Source of the DNA: Ostrinia nubilalis
Lineage: Eukaryota > Arthropoda > Insecta > Lepidoptera > Crambidae
Length of the DNA: 64,000 nucleotides
Reading direction: 5' to 3'
Assembly (NCBI RefSeq): GCF_963855985.1
Contig: NC_087105.1
Location: 2,978,501-3,042,500 of the forward strand
Below are positions 25,412 through 36,336 of the stretch, one piece after another. The position numbers were made by a program, and so were the translations under genes. Positions within the stretch are counted from its first letter, which is position 1, and every line of letters starts with the position of its first letter. Below the pieces are notes generated by a model, which saw only the letters and a program-made list of their open reading frames with translations, was not told the DNA's origin and did no database searches.

Positions 25412-28400
25412 ATGTTACTCAAATTTTTAATTTTAAGTATAGTGGTGATCGTTAGTTCAGAGAAAGTAAGATATGATAACTACGCGTTGTACAAAGTTGA
25501 ACCTAAAAATGAAGATCAGGTGAAGTTCCTAAAAGAACTGGAGAAGAATGAAGACCTTGACTTCTGGAAGTCGGTGAATCAAGCAGGAGACTATGCCAGT
25601 ATAGCGGCTCCTCCAGAAATGAGGAAGAAGTTCGAGCATTCATTGAAGAAACGCAGCATTTACAGTGAAATGGTGTTGGATAATATTCAAGAGTAAGCAA
25701 TAGTTCATATTCCAAATTTTATTAAAATCTGATTTATAATGAATTTAGCCGTTAATTAGTGTGGATTAGAAAAGTGTCAGATTAATGAAAGTGGCCGATA
25801 CCCACAAAATAATTAGATTATATTGAACCTACTTTTTCTGTAATTACTTTTTTTATTTTGATTAGCCACTCACGAGATGGTGCTGCATTTACCAAGTCAA
25901 GTTAAGAGTTTTTGCGAAGACAGTACCTATAGATTCTTATTATTGCCGAGTTTATGTAAATGACCTCCTTTGTAAGTGATTTGCGCTTGACGCAGGCCGC
26001 TACCAATCGATCGACACGGAAAACATTGGGGGAGGCCTATGTTCAGCAGTGGACATCCTATGGCTGAAATGATGATAATGATGATGTGTATTTTATTGGC
26101 AATTTTCAGAGCCTTCGATGCCCAGTTATACAGTCGTAAAAGAAGGAGCGCTGAGCCAGAACTATTTTGGACAAACTATCAAACTATTGATGATATCTAT
26201 GAATGGTTTGAGCACTTGGCGCAGACACAAAGTAATATTGTCTCCTTGATCACCGTTGGAAGATCTTTTGAAGGTAGGTAAACAAACATGTTTTGAGACA
26301 CTTAATAACTAGTGTAATAACAAGTGTTACAGTATTTACTATCGAGGCAGAACGATAGGGAAAGGAATCGAAAGCTAAACATGAAAAGTTCCATTGTAAA
26401 AATCTCATTGTCAATGTTTTACACTTTTGTAGATAGAAGTAGATACATATTGCCTACTCTAGGAAGAATGCCTAATGCATAGTGTTTTTATACCCTTCAG
26501 TGTGTCAACCTCATCATCTGTCCATAACAGCTGGACTGCTGGACATAAGCCTCTTCCAATACGTACAATTTGACTCAATTTTCAGCATAATCCTAAGAAG
26601 CGTTCTTTCGCAAACTGTCACTCTAGCTGAAGGGCGTAATTTCAATGTACCATAGACTAATTTATAAGATTGTATCATGGAATTAGAGTATACTATGATA
26701 ATTTCCATTCTGTCATCCATTCCAGGTAGAAACATAACCGGCATCAAAATATCCAGGGGCAACAGCGACCGCAACTTCGTCATCGAAGGTGGTCAGATTG
26801 GAGCCGACTGGTTGTCGCCCACCGTCATCACGTACATCGTAGACCAGCTGGTTAGAGGAGAAGACCCTGAAGCATTGCAAGCGTCGCAGGACTTCACTTG
26901 GCACATCTTCCCGATTGTGAATCCAGATGGACACCAGTTTAGTCAGGACTCTGTAAGTATATTATTAATTTGTTATTAATACACTCTTACCACAAGTATT
27001 CCTACTGTATCAACGGCCTGGTATAGATCGTTTCATCCACGAAGACGCACCCCACCAGTTTTTAGTCTAGGAAGCGCGGGGTGCTGGGAGTTTGATCCGA
27101 GAGATCCAAGCGTCATTGTTGTAGTGTGCGTGTGCACTCGTGAATAATTTAGCGTGTACCGATAACACTCAAACATTAGCGAAAGAATGATGGTGGGGCG
27201 CGTCTTCGTGGATGAAACTATCTATATCTAGTGCTTGTCTGATTGAGCTTCTTGCACACGTTTACGGTAGTTCATGGCATCTCACCAAGATTCTACCCTC
27301 AGTTGTTTGAATCAACATGAATATTTTGTGTTTTGTCTGTTAAACCGTTTTTTGTGTTGAATTTCGAAAAGTGAATAAAGTTACTTTTACTTACCTTTTA
27401 AATGATATTTCAGGTCAGACTTTGGACCAAAAATAGAACACCAACCTTATTATCTAATGCTGCTATTGGCGTTGATCTCTCAAGGAACTGGAACTCTCAT
27501 TGGGGAGGTATGTATTTACGGCCTTATTCACAAACTATATTTGCTTATGTGAAGCAGCAAATCGAACGCACAGCGTGGAATACAGCTCTGTGATTGGTTT
27601 GTGTGTGACCCTGTACGTCCACGCGCACTGTGAGGCGTTATTAAGCTTCCAAATACTTACCAAAGACTACATAGATCAGATTAGAAGTTTCAAAAATGTA
27701 TTAAACGAAGTCCAATAATTACGGAATATGAATTTGAGTTCATGTAGCTTTAAGCGTTACAAAAGTACTTAAGCCAAAATTTAGAGTCTTAAATTTAAGT
27801 GTCTGGACACGAATATTCCTATATTTTTGGGTTTTGGCATGAGAAATGTAATGACCAGTCTATGAGTAAATAAAAAGTCTGAATATGTATAATTATTATT
27901 AATATTTTCAACCGACTTCAAAAAAGGAGGAGGTTCTCAATTCGACCCGTATGTTTTTTTTTCTATGTTTGTTACGCGATAACTCCGCCAATTATGAATC
28001 GATTTGAACAAATGTTTTTTCGGCGTATAGGTAGTATATATTTAAATTTAAAAATAGAAAAAATAACCCCCAAGGGTGGAAAATTGGGGATGAACTTTTT
28101 TATACGCAATATCTCCGCCCATTATAATCAATTTGAACGATTATTTTTTTGTTGAATAGGTATTATCAAAAGGGTGGTTTCATGCGAATTTGAAGAAAAT
28201 ATTTCACCCACAAGGGTGGAAAATTGGGGATGAACTTTTTTATACGCAATATCTCCGCCGATTATGAACCAATTTGAACGATTATTTTTTTGTTGAATAG
28301 GTATTATCAAAAGGGTGGTTTCATGCGAATTGGAAGAAAATATTTCACCCCCAAGGGTAGAACTTTTTTTTAATTTTTAGTTTTTTTTTGTGTTCACGCA

Positions 28401-29974
28401 TTTGAAGTCGGTTTTTTTTTTTTAAGTTATTATCTTATTGTTCTTTTTTTTTCAGTACAAGGCGGCAGTTTCACTCCATCAGCCAACAACTACGTCGGTC
28501 TTGGTCCGTTTTCCGAAGTAGAAACCAGACAAATGGCTCGATACCTTGACTCAATTGGCGGGAGCACCACTGGCTTCTTGTCCTTGAGAAGTTTTGGGCA
28601 GAGACTGCTGATACCCTTCGCGCACTCTGCGACACCTTTGTACAACTTCAATGAGATGGTGAGCTAAAGTAACAAATACGTAGGTTAATTTTGACCCTTT
28701 ACTTATATGGCAGTGGGAATATAGTTTCCACCATATTTTAAACTTTATTCCCTCGTGTTAAGGCCCATAAACAATGAAAAATAAATTGGGACTTGTTTTG
28801 ATAATGCCGATTACTTCAAAAATCCTTTTCTTCTGTAGCTCTCTACAGAAACTGCAAAGAAAACAAAGTAACAATGCATTATCTTTTGTCAGGTCACCAT
28901 TGGCAGAAGAGCTATGGGATCACTAGCCGTCAAGTACGGAACCCAATATTTAGTTGGAACCTCTTTACAATTTTCTGGTAAGTCCAATAGGTATAAATCG
29001 TGTTTTGTTTTCCTGGTCTGGAGAGCTAGAATTATTATGTCATCATCATCATCTCAGCCATAGGACGTCCACTGCTGAACATAGGCCTCCCCCAATGCAT
29101 TCCAAGTTACTCGGTTGGTAGCGGTCTGCGTCCAGCGTTTTCCTGCTATCTTTATGATGTCGTCGTTCCACCTTGTGGGTGGACGTCCCACGCTGCGTTT
29201 TCCGGTACGCGGCCTCCACTCCAGAACCTTGCTGCCCCTGGCCGTCAGTTCTGCGTACTATGTGCCCTGCCCATGTAGAATTATTATAGTACTAGCCATT
29301 TTTTACTTTGAAATTATCATAATCATTATCAGGTCATATTTACTGTCGCCATTACAGGAGCACGACCCTCTCTAATTTACCAAAAGCAAATGGAGGATTC
29401 GGCCAACAATCCCCACCCTGGTCATTCGAATTGGCTCCCTCCCCCCTGATGTTCGCATGGTGTCCATTATTCGCCTCTTATCTTCCACGAGAAGAGTGTG
29501 GGTAGTCCTATTCTACTCTGTTTTAACTTCCTACTTTTTTATATTAAACCGGCAGACGGTGGTGACTTAGTTTGTTGCGGCACTTCTTCTCAGCACTTGC
29601 CAAATGTTTGTTTCGAAGCGCTGGTAGGGCAAAAAAAGAATGAGACATGTATAGGTAGGCTCCTTAAGAGCATTTGATGATTTGTTAGTACTAATTTAAT
29701 TAGTCTACATAGATATAGGTCATTTTGATTTTGTTGAAACCACAGGGCACATTAAAGTTTTTATTTTTCCTTTTTTTCAGATGGCTCCACTGGCACCTCA
29801 GCTGACTGGATCAAATTCCGCTTCAACCCTCCTATCGTAGCCACTTACTTGCTGAGGGACCAAGGAGGTTGGGGCTACACCCTCCCTGTAGCGCAAGTCC
29901 TCCCCAGCTGTGAGGAGACATATGACTCAGTTATGGCCATCCTGAGAGAAGCCAGGTTTATCAATGTAATTTAA
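25412..29974 (+). CDS. M14 carboxypeptidase-like gene C, predicted pseudoprotease
   Basis: Seven exons fit one frame: 25412-25692, 26110-26273, 26726-26952, 27414-27507, 28456-28658, 28893-28977, 29781-29974. They total 1248 nt, giving 415 residues. A signal peptide (1-16) and propeptide precede a tetrabasic RKRR site, then the M14 domain. Aligned with genes B and D, nearly every active-site residue is altered: HxxE has become I173-x-x-D176 (GGQIGADW), CPA Arg71 is Ala, Arg127 is Thr (T229), Asn144 is Ser (S247), zinc ligand His196 is Arg (R300), Tyr248 is Asp (D352) and Glu270 is Leu (L375). The frame and all splice sites are intact, so it is probably expressed as a non-catalytic protein, perhaps binding peptides or inhibitors. 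The hydrophobic C-terminal tail of its neighbours is absent. The poly(A) signal AATAAA (29982-29987) lies 8 nt after the stop. Confidence 0.88.
25990..26085 (+). repeat. RTE LINE 3' tail before exon 2 of gene C
   Basis: CGCAGGCCGCTACCAATCG, ATGTTCAGCAGTGGACATCC and ATGATGATAATGATGATG follow one another. The tail ends 24 bp before the exon at 26110, so the acceptor region (TTTTATTGGCAATTTTCAG) lies directly next to LINE DNA. Confidence 0.8.
27024..27224. mobile_element. MITE with 35-bp inverted ends, TA duplication
   Basis: The ends TAGATCGTTTCATCCACGAA and its inverted partner (27190-27224) match over about 34 bp with two mismatches. TA flanks both sides (27022-27023 and 27225-27226). The size and TA site fit a Tc1/mariner-type MITE. 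It lies in intron 3 of gene C. Confidence 0.8.
27518..27655. mobile_element. Partial copy of the GCCCGTATTCACAAAC MITE family
   Basis: It matches the elements at 44846-45182 and 50536-50900 (shared GCAGCAAATCGAACGCACAG and GTCCACGCGCACTGTGAGG). It begins about 10 bp after the donor of exon 4 of gene C. Confidence 0.7.
27906..28421. mobile_element. AACCGACTTCAAA element with internal 140-bp tandem repeat
   Basis: The ends are short inverted repeats, AACCGACTTCAAA and TTTGAAGTCGGTT. The interior has units of about 140 bp starting at 28072 and 28212, with a partial third at 28353, each beginning AAGGGTGGAAAATTGGGG or close to it. It sits 35 bp before exon 5 of gene C, and its T-rich end supplies part of the acceptor tract. 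Confidence 0.7.
29041..29260 (-). repeat. RTE LINE 3' end, minus strand
   Basis: CATCATCATCATCTCAGCCA, then GGACGTCCACTGCTGAACAT, mark the inverted LINE 3' end in the last intron of gene C. The adjoining sequence encodes the usual polyprotein end on the minus strand. Confidence 0.75.
29545..29690 (+). repeat. Retroelement 3' end (CTTCTTCTCAGC family), copy 2
   Basis: GACTTAGTTTGTTGCGGCAC and TTCTTCTCAGCACTTGCC match 17835-17990 and 37800-37945. Confidence 0.5.
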
Positions 29975-29981
29975 TTTGGGA

Positions 29982-29987
29982 AATAAA
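29982..29987 (+). terminator. Poly(A) signal of gene C
   Basis: AATAAA starts 8 nt after the stop codon. If it is used, the 3' UTR would be very short. Confidence 0.5.
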
Positions 29988-30194
29988 TGTGGTATATCGT
30001 ATTGGTTGGTTTAATTTATATTATTTACCTTGTCTGTTTTGACTTGAGGATATCAAAGTCAATTATGTTTTTATTTGTAATCTATTCTACACTTATCATA
30101 CATTACAAGAGTTTAAGTAAAGAAATAAAGTTTTTGGCTTTAGCTTTGATGATTACTGTCTTGAGTGCAGTTTTGAATCTATCTTTATGTACAT

Positions 30195-30275
30195 TCCCCA
30201 TAGTACAAGCTTTGCTTAGTTTGGGACTAGAGGCGCAGTGTGAAATGTCCAAAGATATTTATTTATTTATTCATA
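30195..30275 (+). repeat. SINE family 1 tail
   Basis: CATAGTACAAGCTTTGCTTA through ATTTATTTATTTATT is the 3' end only of the SINE at 2703-2973. Confidence 0.8.
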
Positions 30276-30584
30276 GTTTAGATCCAATAATTGTACCTAA
30301 AACAAAGACTTATACAAGTAACATACTACACTAACTAAACAATACCGATAGAAGAAATACTCGTATTTGCTTCAAAATATTTCCAATGAAACAACAACTA
30401 AAGTATCAATAAAGTTCACGTCGTAAAGATAACACGTTATGATGCCGATAAATTTTATGGTTCAAATTATAGAAGTTTATACGGGTCACTTCATAAAATT
30501 ATTCTTGAAAACAAAAGATGTGCCAAATTATGACATTGGAGAATTTGCATCTATGACATCAATGGAATTATATTGTTATTTTAA

Positions 30585-30665
30585 AAGTTGAAGCCACGAT
30601 AAAATCCAACAGTGAAGGTGTCGAGCTAACCGATTCGTGATCCGAGGATCGCTGGTTCGAACTCC
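30585..30665 (+). repeat. tRNA-like SINE head, separate family
   Basis: GTGTCGAGCTAACCGATTCG and a box B-like GGTTCGAACTCC resemble a tRNA, but the 5' arm cannot pair to make a functional tRNA. A weaker relative lies near 39350-39420. Confidence 0.45.
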
Positions 30666-31159
30666 GCCGGCGTAACACAAGCATAATACAAAATAAAGTT
30701 TGCCACAAGGGATTAAAGGAGCTATGTATATGATTTGTATTGCTATATGATTTGACCTACTGGTACACAAAATATTTTAAGAATTTTAAACGTTGTCTTC
30801 TTTTTATCGAATGGGTCATAAAAGCAAGGGTCACACTACAGTTGTCTAACTTTATGAGCCATCACATTATAAGTCTCTGACATGTCTCATCCCGAATAAC
30901 AGAAAATCACTTTATGAACCTTGGAAGAAAACATTGAAAAAAGATAATACGAGTAGGTATCAAATTGTCTATCACAGCGGCATCTAATAACGCCATTAAA
31001 TTTGGTTATAAAAACTATAAACTTTATGGACACTAATCTATAAGTTTATTATTAACTATATTGTACTTCAAACATTGTTGAGAATGACCACATGCAAAGG
31101 GAAATTTAAAACCATTTAACTGTAGGTCTCGTTTGTATCAACACGTCAAATATTTCAAA

Positions 31160-33455
31160 ATGTTAAAACCATTACTTTGTATTTGTTTAGTAAGTGTAAC
31201 TTTCGCAAAAGTTCGTTTCGACAATTACAGTTTGTACAAAGTGTTACCTAAAAATGCTACCCAAATTATACGGCTTGAAAAATTAGAAAATGCTGACGAT
31301 AAGTTTGACTTCTGGAGTGAGGTATACCCACAAGTTGAATATGTTTCGATATTATCAAGTCCGGAAAATAAAGCTTATTTAGAAAACTATTTGAAAATGC
31401 ATGAAGTAAGCTTTGAAGTTACTTTGCCAAATATTCAAGAGTAAGTATCTAAGGTATTAGTATTTTATGATAACAGGCATTGTCCAAGTGATAAAAACTC
31501 AGAGGTCATTTTGTAAGTGCTTATTAATTAAACTATGGACATAACGACAATTCAACGATTCATGAAATCTGGAAGAGATTACATTAAGAGTTAAGGTGGA
31601 ATTATTTATGTATAATTAGGGTAATAACTTATCTTATTCTATAAAACTATCCGTAGCAAGCTAACTTTGGAAGCTTGCTCAAGCCGCTATTAGAACAAAA
31701 ACCTTTAGATAATCTTAAATAATTTTATTGCATTTACAGAGTTATCGACAACGAATCTATCAAAAAATATTCAAGATCCAACACAAAAAGCATGACCTGG
31801 GACGCTTATTACGAACTAGATGATATTTATGCTTGGATTGATGATTTAGTTGCAACATACCCAACTGTAGCTAGCGCGATAGAAGGAGGAACTACGCATG
31901 AAGGTAGAACGATTAAAGGTATAAAAATTTCCCATGGATCAGGCAAGAAAATTATATTTATTGAGAGTGGCATACATGCACGGGAGTGGATTACACCAGC
32001 TGTGACCAACTTTATTATCAATGAGCTTTTATCCAGCACTAATGAAGAGACGCAAGCAGCAGCGCGTGACTTTGATTGGTATATCTTTCCTGTTACAAAC
32101 CCTGATGGCTATATTTGGACTCATACAGAAGTAAGTATCACATGTTAAGTATAGGCACAGAATTAGGGTTTTCATAGTTTTTTGAGTTGTCGGAGGGCTT
32201 TTTTTTCATCGAGTAAGTACCTACTATCTAAAGTACGTAACTAAACTCAGTGTTGCAAATGAAGATAAGTGATCAGAATTGAAAAGTTCTCCCATTTAAA
32301 GAAATCTTAAAAAGGCTTTACGTCCATTTCGTCCAAATACTTGTAGATTGCTTGCTATATTGTTTTAAGCTAATCCGAGAATGGCCATCTAATAAAGTAA
32401 CTTTTTATTTTTTCAGTTCCGACTGTGGCGTAAAAACCGACGTCCATTTGGTGACGATGTCGGTGTTGATCTAAACAGAAACTGGAACAACAACTGGCTT
32501 GGTATCTACTTCTATATATCCACCAAATACATTGACATTTTCTTTTATATCAACGAATCAAAATAAAAATGTCCTGTTTTCAGGTGTGGGTTCAAGCAAT
32601 GTAACATCATCCAACACATACGCAGGTCCAGGACCATTTTCTGAAGCAGAAACAAGAACTTTATCGCAATACATCAGCTCGCTAGCTGATGATATAGAAT
32701 TGTATCTTTCGATGCATTCTTCTGGTCAACTTCTTTTGCTGCCTTTTGGGAATACAACTGAGCCGTTGGCAAATTACTACGATGCGGTAAATTTTTGCCT
32801 AATCTTTAGGTAGCGCGTAGGCATATTCCCAAGGTATCGAAGACTGAAGTGACTTGTATGATTTCAGATGAAAATTGGAAGGCGAGCAATGGGTGCACTA
32901 TCTGTTCGATATGGAACTCCTTACACGACGGGAAACATTGCGGAAGCTATTTGTAAGTGATAAGAACTTCACCACACCCCAAAACTCGATTCAGACAACA
33001 CAGACCACTAGGCATCAATTAACGCCAAAAATTTAATACCTACTTATCTTTTTGAGAATATTGCACTTTTGCACTGCAAAGTTTTTCTCTCATTGTTCGA
33101 CATGATCATGATGCAAGATTTTGGGTGCCCTAAAACATAGATAAATATACTATGTAGTAGAAGCTCAATTAAATATTTTCTTAATGTTTTAGATCTTGCC
33201 ACCGGCACCAGCATTGACTGGGTCAAGGAAGCCCTCAAGATTCCACTAGTCTACTGCTACGAACTCCGAGACCGCGGTACTTATGGACACCTTCTGCCGG
33301 CAGACCAGATCTTGCCGAGTGGCGAAGAGACCATGGACTCAATCCTGGAAATGATCCACCAAGCACGAAGGCTGGACTACATGAACAGTGGAAGTGGTCT
33401 ACACGCATCTTTGTTGACGATAGCATTTGTTTTTGCGAACTATGTTATGTTTTAA
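31160..33455 (+). CDS. M14 metallocarboxypeptidase gene D (complete, A-type)
   Basis: Six exons: 31160-31440, 31740-32130, 32417-32501, 32584-32786, 32868-32952, 33193-33455. They total 1308 nt, giving 435 residues. I chose the ATG at 31160 because it opens a signal peptide (MLKPLLCICLVSVTFA) and gives the same 281-bp first exon as genes B and C. The propeptide has the LYKVLP and DFW words of the family. Zinc ligands are H173 and E176 (GIHAREW) and H297 (MHSSGQ). R229, NR (244-245), Y349 and catalytic E372 (YELRD) are present. The S1' residue is Ile356 followed by Asp-Trp, as in carboxypeptidase A, so hydrophobic C-terminal residues are the likely substrates. The end (SLLTIAFVFANYVMF after MNSGSG) looks like a GPI signal. 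It is probably a gut enzyme. AATAAA lies at 33544-33549. Confidence 0.92.
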
Positions 33456-34061
33456 ATTGAAAAATGTTTCAGAATAAGTAAATGTTTTGCATGCATTTAA
33501 TGTTTTTTACTTGCTATCCTTTTAAGTCTAGTAGGTACTGTCCAATAAAAATATTCAAAAGGAATCACCAATAGAATGACTATACTTTTCTCCATTATGC
33601 AATACATGATTGACTTTCACAATGATGAATGACCTAACATGCTAGTTACTTTAACATAGGGCGTTGAATTCAGATAATAATATCAATTATTATTTTAAAT
33701 TACTAAATCTTGTATCACGAGACTATACGCTTGATTTAATCGTTTAAGTTTCGATTCGTATCATTTGCAAATAATTTTGATGATAAAAGCTACATCCGTA
33801 AGTGGAATTTTCCATCACTTAACCTTTACTTCTACCGCACTGTCATTAATGTTTATTATAATACTCCATAAACGTTATCGGTTTAATTGCGACATTATAA
33901 CTGATAAACCAAATTTATTGCTTAATAATTAGATAAATAGATAACATCAGAAATTGATAATTTGGAACGTCTAGTTTATTTTCTATTCATCTTTGATGCC
34001 GAAAGTAGTAAAATTAAACAAATAATAAAAAATAAAGGATTGGGTTTGCATAAAAGTTACA
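33456..34061 (+). promoter_or_regulatory. Gene D 3' end and GATA-rich region upstream of gene E
   Basis: The poly(A) signal of gene D is at 33544-33549. From about 33670 to 33990 there are many GATA-type motifs, including CAGATAATA, TGATAAAAG, GTTATCGG, CTGATAAAC, AGATAAATAGATAACA and TTGATAATT. This resembles the region before gene C. No TATA box was placed with confidence. Confidence 0.45.
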
Positions 34062-36336
34062 ATGAAGTCTATAATATTATTAGTTTTAGGTCTAGTGTGT
34101 TGTGTGTATTGTGAAAAATTTCGTTTTGATAATTACACCTTGTATAAATTATATCCTAAGACTGAAGCCCAAATTACTTTACTGCAAAATCTACAAGACA
34201 ATGAACAACAGTACGATTTCTGGAGTGATCCTGTGCCAAAAGCTGAACATGTTATGGTGTTATCAAGCCCTGAAAATAAAATTTCCCTTGAAAGTATTAT
34301 GAATGGGAATTCGGTAGGGTTTGAAATCGCCCATGAAAATATACAAGAGTAAGTAACTAATTCATTTTATAATTTAAATTCTGAGCACAATGCAATTATT
34401 ATCACGTTAACTTTTTGTTCTTTACACGAATGGTTAGTTAGATATTGGTGTTGAACTTCATCCAATTTTATGAATTTTTCAGTAAAAGTTTTAAACTACG
34501 TAATTTTAAACTGGCATTTCCAATTTTTAGGTTGATAGACCGGCAAACCGTAGCGCCTTTTACTAAAAATGCAAAGATGACATGGGACCAATATCACACC
34601 CTTGATAGCATTTATGCATGGCTAGACAGCTTAGTTATCGAATACCCGAACCTAGTATCAGAAATCATTGGAGGAAGTTCATACGAAGGTCGTCAAATCA
34701 AAGGTGTAAAAATATCTCATGGTAACAACAAAAAGGCGATTTTCATCGAAGGTGGCATACATTCAAGGGAATGGATTTCTCCAGCTACAGTCAATTATAT
34801 CATCAACGATCTTCTTACAAGTACAGATAAAGAAACACAAGCTGCAGCCAAAGAATTTGATTGGTATATTTTCCCAGTTACAAACCCTGACGGCTATGTT
34901 TGGTCTCATGACTCAGTAAGTAAAAATATGTTGATGGCTCAAATTCTCAAACTATTTAATCTCAAACATTATAATATTATTAATAATAATATGGTTAATT
35001 CAAACCTATATGAATATCACTAGATGCTTATCAATATTTTTCAGTTCAGATTGTGGCGCAAAAATAGGCGACCAATTGAGGGAACCACATTTGGAGTAGA
35101 TTTAAACAGGAATTGGAATAACAACTGGCTAGGTAAGGTGTCCGAAGAATCAAATAAAGGGAACGAAATAATTGACACTGAATTGTTTATTGATACTAGG
35201 TGCTTGTGCACTTGGCAATAATGTTTAAACTGTGCTGTTGATGGAAAGTGTACCTACATAATAATGTCATCTGCATCACCATTACCAGCTTTTGCCAGTC
35301 CATTATAGATTTATCCCAACATAAGCCAATAATGGAGCCCATTAGCAGTTTTGCAAGAATAATCCATTACATTATGTATAAGATGTCAGTGTTTATTATG
35401 ATTTTCTATGATCTATCTGTACTTTAAATTTATTTTCAGCCCAGGGAGCTTCAATCTTCAAACAGCTACGCTGGTCCAGGACCTTTTTCTGAGATTGAAA
35501 CTCGATCTTTGTCGACGTACATAGAGTATTGGGGACAAAATTGAACTGTACCTATCGTTCCATTCGTTCAGCCAACTTCTGCTGATTCCTTTTGGAAATA
35601 CTACGGAACCAGTTGCTAATTATCATGATGCGGTAAGAAAAATTTAATAATATTTTCCATAGTTGTTACACCTATTAGTTTGGTCTTGAGGCATATCATA
35701 GCTTATAATTATCTCAGAATCATTTAATAATAATTTTCTTTTAGGACAAATAGATTTCACCCTGCTTTATCCTTGGCTTGAGTACCAGGGCCACCAGATC
35801 TATTAACTTACGATGGGCGGCTTGAAAATAAATTGATAAAAGATTAATGACCACTTTATAACTTACTATGTCATTGTTTTAGCTAAATATTGGCAGACGA
35901 GCAATAGGCGCGTTATCAGTGAGATATGGAACACAATACGTTACTGGGAACATTGCGGAAGCCATTTGTAAGTTCTTTGTTTTCTAATCGTGACATTGTT
36001 ATGCCGTTTCATTTTTCTTTACAAACGTGGTTAAAAACCGCTATGTTACAACTAATTTCTTGTTCTTTTCTAGATCTTGCAACTGGTGGAAGTGTAGACT
36101 GGGTCAAAGAGCATGTCCAAGTGCCTCTAGTATACTGCTACGAGCTTAGAGACCGTGGAACCTACTCTTTCCTGCTTCCCCCTGAGGAGATCCTGCCAAG
36201 TGGACTGGAGACCATGGATTCTTTGGTAGAATTGATCCACCAGGCCAAACGATTCGGGTACATGAACAACGGCACCTCAATCATTGGCGTTTCTATGATG
36301 ACGATTGTTTTTCTACTGATTGCTATTGTTATTTAA
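34062..36336 (+). pseudogene. M14 metallocarboxypeptidase gene E, frame broken in exon 4
   Basis: It is the close paralogue of gene D. Exons are 34062-34348, 34531-34915, 35045-35132, 35440-35632, 35883-35967 and 36074-36336. Exon 4 is 193 bp where every paralogue has 203, so the sum (1301 nt) is not a multiple of three. Compared with gene D, about 8 bp are missing at the exon start and 2 bp near 35527. A later donor for exon 3 at 35138 (exon end 35137) would repair the first break, but the second still leads to TGA at 35542-35544, before the third zinc ligand. Everything else is intact: signal peptide, GGIHSREW, NRN, SVDW pocket, YELRD and a hydrophobic tail (IIGVSMMTIVFLLIAIVI). It is either a young pseudogene or an assembly or polishing error. 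AATAAA is at 36476-36481. Confidence 0.85.

Larger units (their letters stand above)
29988..31159. other. Intergenic between genes C and D
   Basis: It holds a SINE family 1 tail (30195-30275) and a tRNA-like stretch (30585-30665). Upstream of gene D there is a TATAAAAA-like sequence near 31006 and GATA motifs near 30436, 30448 and 30943. No other gene was seen. Confidence 0.45.

Noticed and set aside
31133..31159. Earlier start for gene D
   Set aside because: The codon there is not ATG, and the ATG at 31160 gives a proper signal peptide and the same first-exon length as B and C.
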